Source: CAJGDV01 sp036667875 (GTDB lineage Bacteria; Bacillota_I; Bacilli_A; RF39; UBA660). Taken from it: a stretch of 16,390 nucleotides of DNA. Numbering within the stretch: position 1 is the stretch's first letter; the number at the start of each line of letters is the position of its first letter. This document shows, piece by piece, positions 8,531 through 14,877 of this stretch. The stretch lies in NCBI GenBank assembly GCA_036667875.1, contig JAVWTD010000028.1, positions 1 to 16,390 of the forward strand. The letters run 5' to 3'. A model generated the notes under the pieces. It saw nothing but the letters and a program-made list of their open reading frames with translations, searched no databases and had not been told where the DNA came from. The position numbers and the translations under genes were made by a program.

Positions 8531-8656
8531 GATTATATCATTCCTTCCTAGCAAGGTAGTTACTTTATGTTGAAATTTGTAAGTATCCTTTCTAGAATCA
8601 TACCTACCTTTAGTATTATTCAACTATATTGTAATACTTTTACTATTAAAAGTCAA
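8531..8656 (-). promoter_or_regulatory. Consensus promoter and structured ~90-base leader of the hydrolase operon
   Basis: Read on the minus strand, TTGACT (8656-8651) and TACAAT (8633-8628) are separated by exactly 17 bases, the best -35/-10 pair in the window. Transcription should start near 8621, leaving a leader of about 90 bases, far longer than the others here. In the leader, AAGGTAG (8610-8604) can pair with CTACCTT (8559-8553). Alternatively, CCTT in that second segment can pair with AAGG inside the Shine-Dalgarno AGGAAGG just downstream (8547-8541). The two pairings exclude each other, so control of ribosome access is possible but unproven. Confidence 0.65.
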
Positions 8657-9010
8657 TTTTTAATTAAAAAATTCATATTAAATTATATAACTATAAAATA
8701 GAAAAATTAGAGAAATTTTGAAAACTACTCTTTTATTATGAACAAGGTATTAACAAAATATTATAGTGTACAATTACTTTTTAAATTTAAATAGAATGCA
8801 AGATTTACTAATATAATTAGTCATCTTGAAACTTTTTATAGGAATGCAATAAGTAAATATGATACCTACAAAAGATTAATAGATTCTAAAAATTACAATT
8901 AAAAATCAATCTCAAATAAAAAGTAAGACTTTATAAAATTATAATTTTTTTGTTTTTTTAAAACAATTTAAAAATAGTAACAATTAAAATACGCTAAATA
9001 ATTGATTTTG
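8657..9010. other. Divergent intergenic spacer without a convincing gene
   Basis: This stretch lies between the minus-strand hydrolase promoter and the plus-strand importer promoter. It is extremely AT-rich and holds no ORF with a ribosome binding site. The only coding-like trace is an in-frame run at 8738-8902 (starting ATG AAC AAG GTA) broken once by TAG at 8792. Its second half reads as a polar peptide with HLETFYRNAISKYD. It may be a decayed gene end or chance. I see no tRNA, CRISPR or clear terminator in it. Confidence 0.5.
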
Positions 9011-9033
9011 TGATACAATTATACTAGGAGTGG
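9011..9033 (+). promoter_or_regulatory. Extended -10 promoter and ribosome binding site of the amino acid importer operon
   Basis: TGATACAAT at 9011-9019 is an extended -10 element; no good -35 is seen 17 bases upstream. AGGAGTGG at 9026-9033 is the ribosome binding site before the ATG at 9040. The leader would be about 14 bases. Confidence 0.6.
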
Positions 9034-9039
9034 TAGAAA

Positions 9040-9759
9040 ATGAAAAAAATATTATACTTAGTACTATTCGCATTCTTACTAACAGGATGTGGAAGTAAAA
9101 ATGAAGACAAGTTAGTAATGGTAACAGAGGCAGGATTTGCCCCTTATGAATTTTATGAAAACAATAAAATTGTAGGAGTAGACGTAGAAATAGCTAAAGA
9201 AATAGCATCCGCAATGGGAAAAGAATTAGAAATAAAAGACATTACATTTTCCTCAATAATTAACGAACTAAAAAGTGGAAAAGGAGACATGGCACTTGCT
9301 GGAATGAGCATAACAGAAGAAAGAAAGAAATCAGTCGATTTTTCAATAGAATATGCTAAATCTCGTCAAGTAATTGTCGTACAACAAGATAGTAATATAA
9401 AATCTCCAAAAGATATTAATGATAAAAAAGTTGCCGTTCAATTAGGAACAGTAGCCGATTTAGAATTAACAGACAACTACAAAACAGTAACAGTAGTTCG
9501 ACAAAAAAAATTCCTAGCAGCAGCTGAAGATGTAAAAGCAGGAAAAGCAGACTGTATTGTAATGGATTACTTACCAGCAGTAGAATTAGTAAAAGAAAAT
9601 AAAAGTCTAAAAATATTAGATGAAGAATTATTCACAGATAGTTATGCAATAGCAGTTAAAAAAGGCAATAAAGAACTATTAAAAGAAATAAATAAAGTAT
9701 TACAAAGATTAATAGATGAAGGCAAAATAAATGAATTCACTATTAAATATTCAAAATGA
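9040..9759 (+). CDS. Polar amino acid ABC transporter, substrate-binding lipoprotein
   Basis: The 239-aa product has a lipoprotein signal ending in LLTGC (Cys17), so it should be lipid-anchored on the outer face of the membrane. The rest is a family 3 solute-binding protein (SBP_bac_3). It has the opening segment VTEAGFAPYEFYENNKIVGVDVEIAKEIA, the hallmark GMSITEERKKSVDFS, whose Arg in this family binds the ligand carboxylate, then KVAVQLGTVADLE and DCIVMDYLPAVELV, where an Asp normally contacts the ligand amino group. It captures a polar amino acid for the permease and ATPase that follow. The exact ligand (glutamine, histidine, arginine, cystine and so on) cannot be fixed from these motifs. 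It is the first gene of the operon and ends in TGA, overlapping the next start as ATGA. Confidence 0.93.
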   Translation: MKKILYLVLFAFLLTGCGSKNEDKLVMVTEAGFAPYEFYENNKIVGVDVEIAKEIASAMGKELEIKDITFSSIINELKSGKGDMALAGMSITEERKKSVDFSIEYAKSRQVIVVQQDSNIKSPKDINDKKVAVQLGTVADLELTDNYKTVTVVRQKKFLAAAEDVKAGKADCIVMDYLPAVELVKENKSLKILDEELFTDSYAIAVKKGNKELLKEINKVLQRLIDEGKINEFTIKYSK

Positions 9760-10439
9760 TAGATTTATTTTATAAAACAATCATTGAAGACAATAGATAT
9801 AAATTTATTCTAGAAGGACTAAGTAATACTTTAATAATGTCCATAACAGCAGTTATAATGGGTATTCTAATAGGAATGACCATAGCGATAATTAGAAACA
9901 ATTATGAACACAACCAAAAAGGAAAAATCCTAAATTGGATATGTAAACTTTATGTAACAATAGTAAGAGGTACACCAGTTGTATTACAACTTATGATTAT
10001 TTACTATCTACTATTTAAAAGTGTCGATGTAAATATTCTATTAGTTGGAATAATAGCATTTGGAATCAACTCAGGGGCTTATGTTTCAGAAATCATAAGA
10101 GCAGGAATAGACTCAATAGACAAAGGTCAAATGGAAGCAGGAAGAAGTTTAGGCTTCTCTTATATGAAAACAATGAGATTTATAATACTACCTCAAGCAA
10201 TTAAAAATATATTGCCACCTTTAGGAAATGAATTTATTACCTTGATAAAAGAAACCTCAATAGCAGGTTATATAGGAATAATGGATTTAACTAAAGCTAG
10301 TGATATAATAGCAAGCAGAACTTATGACTATTTTTTCCCTCTAATTGTTATAGCACTAATATATTTAGTATTAACACTTGGACTATCAAAAATAGTTTCC
10401 ACTATGGAAAGGAAAATGGGTACAGATGTTAGAAGTTAA
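9756..10439 (+). CDS. Polar amino acid ABC transporter, permease (HisM/GlnP family)
   Basis: The 227-aa integral membrane protein is of the usual length for this family. It has several hydrophobic helices and the inner-membrane-component signature. VRGTPVVLQLMIIYYLLF (about residues 70-87) is typical of His/Glu/Gln-type permeases. The EAA loop, EAGRSLGFSYMKTMRFIILPQA, which docks onto the ATPase, lies around residues 129-150. As there is only one permease gene, the channel is probably a homodimer. The start overlaps the lipoprotein stop by 4 bases and has no clear ribosome binding site of its own, so translation is likely coupled. The 3' end overlaps the ATPase gene by 14 bases. Confidence 0.93.
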   Translation: MIDLFYKTIIEDNRYKFILEGLSNTLIMSITAVIMGILIGMTIAIIRNNYEHNQKGKILNWICKLYVTIVRGTPVVLQLMIIYYLLFKSVDVNILLVGIIAFGINSGAYVSEIIRAGIDSIDKGQMEAGRSLGFSYMKTMRFIILPQAIKNILPPLGNEFITLIKETSIAGYIGIMDLTKASDIIASRTYDYFFPLIVIALIYLVLTLGLSKIVSTMERKMGTDVRS

Positions 10440-11136
10440 AAATTTATTTAAAAACTTTGGAAAAATAAAAGTTTTAAAAGACATAAACCTAAAGATAGAA
10501 AAAAAAGATATTATAGTCATAATAGGACCTAGTGGAAGTGGTAAATCAACCCTATTAAGATGCATAAATGAATTAGAAAAACCAACAAAAGGAGAAATAC
10601 TTTTTGAAGGAAAACTAGTAACAAACATTGACAGTCACCGCAAAAAAGTAGGAATGATCTTTCAACACTTTAATTTGTTTCCACATTTAACAGTTTTAGA
10701 AAACTTAACAATTGCCCCAATTAAATTAAAACTTAAAAAGAAAGAAGAAGCAGAAAAAGATGCCAAGTCTTTACTTAAAGATGTTAACTTAATGGATAAA
10801 ATAGATGTATATCCAAATAATTTATCCGGTGGACAAAAACAACGTGTTGCTATATTAAGAACTTTAATGATGGAACCATCAATGATATTAGCAGATGAAC
10901 CAACAAGTGCCCTAGACCCAGAAATGGTTGGAGAAGTACTTGAATTAATGCAAAAACTAGCAAAAGATGGATACACAATGGTAGTGGTTAGCCATGAAAT
11001 GAAATTTGCTCGAAATGTTGCAACAAAAATAATATTTATGGATGAAGGAAGAATAATTGAAACAGGAACACCTGAAGAAATATTTGAACATCCTAAAAAT
11101 GAACGACTAAAAGAATTCCTATCAAAAATAAAATAA
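10426..11136 (+). CDS. Polar amino acid ABC transporter, ATP-binding protein (GlnQ/HisP family)
   Basis: The 236-aa product is a complete ABC ATPase: Walker A GPSGSGKST (residues 34-42), Q-loop FQHFNLF (Gln80), signature LSGGQKQR (133-140), Walker B MILADEPTSALDPE (Asp157, Glu158) and the switch His in VVVSHE (His190). Sequence and length match GlnQ/HisP-type ATPases that power polar amino acid import. A small difference is ILRTLMMEP after the signature, where AxARAL is more common. The start lies inside the permease gene, 12 bases after AAAGGA. It is the last gene of the three-gene importer, and its stop codon abuts the first copy of an 18-base palindrome that looks like a disrupted terminator. 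Confidence 0.95.
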   Translation: MLEVKNLFKNFGKIKVLKDINLKIEKKDIIVIIGPSGSGKSTLLRCINELEKPTKGEILFEGKLVTNIDSHRKKVGMIFQHFNLFPHLTVLENLTIAPIKLKLKKKEEAEKDAKSLLKDVNLMDKIDVYPNNLSGGQKQRVAILRTLMMEPSMILADEPTSALDPEMVGEVLELMQKLAKDGYTMVVVSHEMKFARNVATKIIFMDEGRIIETGTPEEIFEHPKNERLKEFLSKIK

Positions 11137-11153
11137 GAGAATACAAATTCTCT
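11136..11153. repeat. Left copy of an 18-base direct repeat (split terminator or target duplication)
   Basis: AGAGAATACAAATTCTCT is a hairpin with a 7-bp stem and an ACAA loop. It starts at the last base of the ATPase stop codon and is repeated exactly at 11345-11362. Only the right copy has the T tract of a terminator. Confidence 0.8.
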
Positions 11154-11154
11154 C

Positions 11155-11205
11155 AGACTGTTGACAAAGTCGATTTTTCAAATCGGCTTTATCAAACAGT
11201 CTTTT
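11155..11205 (+). terminator. Long terminator-like hairpin at the left end of the inserted segment
   Basis: AGACTGTT at 11155-11162 pairs with AACAGTCT at 11195-11202. The inner arms (GACAAAGTCGATTT with AAATCGGCTTTATC) continue the stem with one bulge, one mismatch and one G-U pair. The loop is TTC and TTTT follows. The stem of about 22 bp is strong enough to stop transcription leaving the importer operon. Confidence 0.65.
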
Positions 11206-11225
11206 ATATTACCCATAAAAGTATA

Positions 11226-11276
11226 AAAAAAGAGTGTTTTTAGGGTTTTGATACCTTCAATCACTCTATTTTTAAT
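11226..11276. terminator. Second hairpin in the inserted segment, T-tailed on both strands
   Basis: AGAGTG (11231-11236) pairs with CACTCT (11262-11267). An A run precedes it and ATTTTTAATT follows, so it has a T tract in either direction. The 25-base loop can form a minor inner stem. The termination role is inferred. Confidence 0.4.
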
Positions 11277-11344
11277 TAAAATTACCTATTTTTAGAAATT
11301 ATAAAACTTAGATTTTTCTAAAAAGGTAGTTTGTCAACAAACTG

Positions 11345-11367
11345 AGAGAATACAAATTCTCTTTTTT
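11345..11367 (+). terminator. Right copy of the 18-base repeat with T tail, intrinsic terminator
   Basis: AGAGAATACAAATTCTCT forms a 7-bp stem with an ACAA loop, and the T run extends to 11367. This is the intact form of the sequence that sits untailed right after the ATPase stop codon, and it was probably that operon's original terminator. Confidence 0.7.
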
Positions 11368-11412
11368 AATAATTTTTAATATTATTTACAATATTATTTA
11401 ATAATTTTCTAA

Positions 11413-11432
11413 TATAATTATAAATAGAGGTG
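11413..11432 (+). promoter_or_regulatory. Candidate -10 and ribosome binding site of the lipid operon
   Basis: TATAAT at 11413-11418 is followed by AGAGGTG at 11426-11432, seven bases before the ATG at 11439. No clear -35 or TG extension is seen. A GTG at 11430 lies inside the ribosome binding site and is not a plausible start. Confidence 0.5.
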
Positions 11433-11438
11433 TTATTT

Positions 11439-12011
11439 ATGGAAGAACCATTATTTTATAAAATAATCAGACCAATAGGGAAAGTTGTATTTGATTTTAT
11501 TTATAAACCAAACTACAAAAACTTAGAAAACATTCCTAAAACAGGGAAAATCATTTTAGCAGGAAATCATACTAATTTTAAAGACTGCCTTTTATTAATA
11601 GCAAGCACTAAAAGAGTAATCCACTTCATGGGCAAACATACCCTTTTTAAAGGTATAAAAGGGTACCTATTTAAGATGATGGCAGTAATACCAGTTAATA
11701 GGACCATAAAAGATAAAGCCTGCTTAGATAGCGCTAGAGAAGTCTTAAATAACGAACAAGTAATTGGAATATTCCCAGAAGGAACAATAAATAAAACCAA
11801 AGATATAATAATACCTTTTAAAATGGGAGCTATAAAATTAGCATTCGACACCGACTCCTATATAGTGCCTTTTACAATAAAAGGCAAATATAAAAGAAAA
11901 AAAACAACAATCAATTTTGGAACACCTTATCAAATAACATCAAATGACCTTGATTTTGAACTAAAAAAACTCGAAGAAATAATTAAAGAAAAACTTAAGA
12001 ATGGAGAATAA
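11439..12011 (+). CDS. PlsC-type 1-acylglycerol-3-phosphate acyltransferase (first copy)
   Basis: The 190-aa product is a short PlsC/LPLAT-family enzyme, which transfers an acyl chain to a lysophospholipid at the inner face of the membrane. The catalytic motif NHTNFKD (His44, Asp49) is intact. The second motif appears as VIPVNR (Arg88) and the glycerol-phosphate-binding motif as FPEGT at 112-116. Unusually, the residue after EGT is Ile where Arg is common (EGTIN against EGTRN in the second copy at 13746), which may alter the acceptor. The start is the ATG at 11439, after AGAGGTG. It is the first gene of a compact three-gene unit; the ligase gene begins 2 bases after its stop. The exact acceptor is not known. 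Confidence 0.88.
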   Translation: MEEPLFYKIIRPIGKVVFDFIYKPNYKNLENIPKTGKIILAGNHTNFKDCLLLIASTKRVIHFMGKHTLFKGIKGYLFKMMAVIPVNRTIKDKACLDSAREVLNNEQVIGIFPEGTINKTKDIIIPFKMGAIKLAFDTDSYIVPFTIKGKYKRKKTTINFGTPYQITSNDLDFELKKLEEIIKEKLKNGE

Positions 12012-12013
12012 AA

Positions 12014-13762
12014 ATGAGAATAATAAAAGACTTAATTACAAAATTAACCAAACAACCAGATGATGAACCTTGGCTATCATACTATTCAAAAGAACATAAA
12101 GAAATAGAATTCACAGATTTAACAATTTTTGAATATCTTAAAAAATGCGTCGGACAAGACAAAGACTTTATAGCTCTAAATTATTTTGATACTAGAATAA
12201 GTTATAATGAATTTTTTGACAAAATAGAACAAGCAAGCAAATCATTAAAAGTATTAGGAGTTAAAAAAGGTGACGTAGTCTCTATATGTATGCCAAATAC
12301 CCCTGAAGCAGTTATAATGTTTTATGCCGTAAATAATATAGGAGCAGTAGCAGACATGATACATCCATTATCAAGTTTTTCTGAAATAAAACATTACCTC
12401 AATGAATCTAAATCAAGAATACTTCTTTTAATAGATATAGCCTATGAAAGAGCTTCTCAAATATTAGATGAAACCTTAGTTTATAAAACTATTATAGTAA
12501 GTGCAGCAGACTCAATGCCACCAATACTTGGAGTTGGATATAGACTAACAAAAGGTTTGAAAACAAAGAAACCAAAACTAACCGATCCAGAATTTATCAC
12601 ATGGAATGACTTTATATTAAAAGGGATATCTTACAACAAAGAAACCAAAACAGACGCTAATAAAGAAGACTTAGCAATCATACTCCACAGTGGTGGAACA
12701 ACCGGAAAACCAAAAGGAATAATGATTTCAAACTTCAATTTCAATGCACTCGCACAACAAGGAGGAGTAAATGTAATTGAAGCAAGACCAAAAGACAAAA
12801 TAGTAACAATTCTACCAATCTTTCATGGGTTTGGTCTAGGTGTTTGTGTTCACTGTCCACTTTGTTTAAAAGTAGAAACAATACTCGTTCCAGAATTTGA
12901 TGTAAATAGATTTTATAAAATGATGAAAACCTATAAACCAAATGTTTTAGCGGGAGTTCCAACTCTTTGGGAAGCAATGCTAACAAACAAAAAATTCGAA
13001 GACTTAGACTTAAGTAACCTCAAATATGTAGTATCAGGAGGAGATTACCTAACACTTTCAATGGAAGAAAGAATGAACAATTTTTTAAGAACAAGAGGTG
13101 CAAGTATATCAATATCAAAAGGATATGGTATGACTGAATCAGTAGCAGCCACTGCATATACATTTGATGGAACAAACGAACCAGGAAGTATCGGAATACC
13201 AATGATAGGAAACAGTTATTGCATCTGTAATCCAGATTCCATAGAAGAACTAGAACTAGGAATAGAAGGAGAAATATGCGTTTATGGACCAACCCTAATG
13301 ATGGGCTATTTAAACAATAAATCTGAAACAGATAAAGTGTTAATCAAACACAAAGATGGTAAAGTTTGGCTTCATACAGGAGATATAGGATATATATCAC
13401 CAAATGGAGTAATCTACTTTACTCAAAGATTAAAAAGAATGATAGTATCAAGCGGATTTAATATATATCCAAATGTAATTGAAGAAATAATATCAAAACA
13501 TCCAAGTGTATTTAAATGTTGCTGTATAGGTATACCCCATCCCTACAAAATGCATGTCCCTAAAGTTTTTATAGTATTAAAAGAAAATTGTAAAGAATCA
13601 TCAAAAATAAGAAAAGAATTAAAAGAACTTTGTAAAAAAGAACTAGCACTATATTCACAACCAAAAGAATTTGAATTTAGAACTGAACTACCTAAAACAC
13701 TATATGGAAAAGTTGACTTTAAAAAATTAGAAAAGGAAACAGAAAATGAAAAAACTAAGTAG
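12014..13762 (+). CDS. Acyl-activating enzyme (AMP-binding; long-chain fatty acid ligase type)
   Basis: The 582-aa product is a complete ANL-superfamily adenylating enzyme. Motifs in order are: the AMP-binding P-loop LHSGGTTGKPKG (Ser226 to Gly235), PIFHGFGLG, typical of fatty acid ligases, VSGGDYL, GYGMTES (near 371), GEICVYGPTLMMGY, HTGD (near 454), RLKRMIVSSGFNIYP (hinge), and PKTLYGK, in which Lys566 is the expected catalytic lysine. It should activate a fatty acid as acyl-AMP and pass it to CoA or acyl carrier protein; motifs do not decide which. It sits between two PlsC-type acyltransferases, with 2 bases to the one before and a 17-base overlap with the one after. The activated acyl group is therefore probably used to acylate a lysophospholipid, as in E. 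coli Aas, which fuses both activities. No membrane helix is evident. Confidence 0.9.
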   Translation: MRIIKDLITKLTKQPDDEPWLSYYSKEHKEIEFTDLTIFEYLKKCVGQDKDFIALNYFDTRISYNEFFDKIEQASKSLKVLGVKKGDVVSICMPNTPEAVIMFYAVNNIGAVADMIHPLSSFSEIKHYLNESKSRILLLIDIAYERASQILDETLVYKTIIVSAADSMPPILGVGYRLTKGLKTKKPKLTDPEFITWNDFILKGISYNKETKTDANKEDLAIILHSGGTTGKPKGIMISNFNFNALAQQGGVNVIEARPKDKIVTILPIFHGFGLGVCVHCPLCLKVETILVPEFDVNRFYKMMKTYKPNVLAGVPTLWEAMLTNKKFEDLDLSNLKYVVSGGDYLTLSMEERMNNFLRTRGASISISKGYGMTESVAATAYTFDGTNEPGSIGIPMIGNSYCICNPDSIEELELGIEGEICVYGPTLMMGYLNNKSETDKVLIKHKDGKVWLHTGDIGYISPNGVIYFTQRLKRMIVSSGFNIYPNVIEEIISKHPSVFKCCCIGIPHPYKMHVPKVFIVLKENCKESSKIRKELKELCKKELALYSQPKEFEFRTELPKTLYGKVDFKKLEKETENEKTK

Positions 13763-14342
13763 TTGGGGATATGTCGTCCTAAAACCACTTCTTGGAACAA
13801 TTTTTAAAATTTACTACAAACCAACCATAATAAATAAAGAAGTAATTCCAAAAGAAGGACCCATTTTAATAGTAGGAAACCACAAACACCTATTTGATCA
13901 ATGTCTAGCAATAATAGCAACAAAAAGAGTAATCCACTACATGGCTAAAAAAGAATATTGGGAATCAAAAAAGACAGCATGGTTCTTTAACATTTCAGGA
14001 TGTATTCCAGTAGACCGACAAACAAAAGATGAACAAGCCAAAAAAACCGCCATTGAAGTATTAAATAATGGAGGAGCAATTGGACTTTTCCCAGAAGGAA
14101 CAAGAAATAAAACAAAAGACTTCTTATTACCATTTAAATTTGGAACAGTATCAATGGCTTCAAAAACAAACGCAACAATTGTTCCTTTTGGTATTACTGG
14201 AGACTATATAAGAAACAGTAAAAATTTAACCATACAATTTGGGAAACCATTTAAAGTAGGAAAAATGACACTTGAAGAAGCAAATGAATTACTTAGAAAT
14301 GAAGTAGGAAACTTAATGAAAGACAATATTAAAAATAAATAA
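13746..14342 (+). CDS. PlsC-type 1-acylglycerol-3-phosphate acyltransferase (second copy)
   Basis: The 198-aa product belongs to the same family as the 11439 gene and is clearly similar to it (VIHYMAKKE against VIHFMGKHT; NNGGAIGLFPEGTRNKTKD against NNEQVIGIFPEGTINKTKD). All motifs are canonical: NHKHLFD (His46, Asp51), CIPVDR (Arg91) and FPEGTR (115-120). It should acylate a lysophospholipid, probably with acyl groups from the ligase encoded just upstream. The start lies within the end of the ligase gene, after AAGGAAA at 13733-13739, so translation is probably coupled. The local duplication suggests the two copies have taken on different acceptors or chain positions. Confidence 0.9.
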   Translation: MKKLSSWGYVVLKPLLGTIFKIYYKPTIINKEVIPKEGPILIVGNHKHLFDQCLAIIATKRVIHYMAKKEYWESKKTAWFFNISGCIPVDRQTKDEQAKKTAIEVLNNGGAIGLFPEGTRNKTKDFLLPFKFGTVSMASKTNATIVPFGITGDYIRNSKNLTIQFGKPFKVGKMTLEEANELLRNEVGNLMKDNIKNK

Positions 14343-14398
14343 TACTGCTTTTTATCATAGTATAAAAAAATAAAGAATTAATTTTTACAATTTAACCT

Positions 14399-14427
14399 AA
14401 AGATTAGAATAACTTTCTAATCTTTTT
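14399..14427 (+). terminator. Intrinsic terminator of the lipid operon
   Basis: A perfect 11-bp stem (AAAGATTAGAA at 14399-14409, TTCTAATCTTT at 14415-14425) with a TAACT loop and a T run to 14427. The next promoter begins two bases later. Confidence 0.88.
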
Positions 14428-14428
14428 A

Positions 14429-14450
14429 TGGTATACTTATAATAGAGGTG
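14429..14450 (+). promoter_or_regulatory. Extended -10 promoter and ribosome binding site of the membrane protein operon
   Basis: TGGTATACT at 14429-14437 is an extended -10 element, overlapped downstream by TATAAT at 14438-14443. AGAGGTG at 14444-14450 is the ribosome binding site, 4 bases before the ATG at 14455. It abuts the preceding terminator, so the leader is only about 10-15 bases. Confidence 0.6.
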
Positions 14451-14454
14451 TTGT

Positions 14455-14874
14455 ATGAATAAGAATAAACCATTTATTGTAGTAATATTTATAATTCTTG
14501 TATTAGCGTGTCTTCCATTTTTAAACCTGCTTTTTTCTAATCATGCTTACTTTAAAGAATTAACCCTGTTTAAGATGAATCCCAAAAAAGAAAAATATGA
14601 ATATATAATAACAAAAAATAAAATAAAACAAATAAAAAATGATTCAATAATAAATGAAAAAAAACTAGACAAAAGAAGTTATCACTTTTTTAATAAAATT
14701 GTCAAAAAAAATAAACCTATTAGTGAAATTGACTATACATTAATTGAAGAAGGAACAAGAAAATCACTTTATGGAATAGAGATTGAAAACAACTACATAA
14801 CTGTTATAGACATAGAAAAAATAAATAAGATAAACAAAATAATAAATTATTATTTTAAAGAAAAGGAGAAATAA
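14455..14874 (+). CDS. Small single-helix membrane protein of unknown function
   Basis: The 139-aa product has one N-terminal hydrophobic helix (about residues 7-28, FIVVIFIILVLACLPFLNLLF) and then about 110 charged, lysine-rich residues, probably outside the cell. I do not recognise a family. It is the first gene of a three-gene unit of membrane proteins; the next gene starts 3 bases after its stop. The soluble part has segments (YEYIITKNKIKQI, YGIEIENNYITVIDIEKI) with the alternating pattern of beta strands. A role as a small subunit or accessory of the two larger membrane proteins is possible from context only. Confidence 0.75.
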   Translation: MNKNKPFIVVIFIILVLACLPFLNLLFSNHAYFKELTLFKMNPKKEKYEYIITKNKIKQIKNDSIINEKKLDKRSYHFFNKIVKKNKPISEIDYTLIEEGTRKSLYGIEIENNYITVIDIEKINKINKIINYYFKEKEK

Positions 14875-14877
14875 AAA

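Larger units (their letters stand above)
11154..11344. mobile_element. MITE-like palindromic insertion of 191 bp with inverted ends
   Basis: The segment starts CAGACTGTTGACAAA (11154-11168) and ends TTTGTCAACAAACTG (11330-11344). The two ends are inverted repeats matching at 13 of 15 bases. It is flanked by exact copies of an 18-base sequence. Inside are three hairpins in a row (11155-11202, about 11226-11272 and 11283-11328) and no ORF. The arrangement is what a small non-autonomous element would leave after inserting at the terminator of the ABC operon. An 18-base target duplication is longer than usual for insertion sequences, so a tandem duplication of a terminator, or an element that recognises hairpins, is also possible. 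I cannot name an IS family. Confidence 0.45.

Noticed and set aside
8531..8623. In-frame TTG at 8623 extending the secreted hydrolase by 31 residues
   Set aside because: The codon falls at the predicted transcription start. The added residues would precede the signal peptide, and the ATG at 8530 has a good ribosome binding site.
11205..11345. Transposase remnant on the minus strand of the inserted segment (reading IEGIKTLKTLFF)
   Set aside because: The run is too short and lacks the conserved residues expected after it. It can equally be explained by the hairpin sequence.
11430..11438. GTG at 11430 as start of the first acyltransferase
   Set aside because: It is part of the AGAGGTG ribosome binding site for the ATG at 11439.
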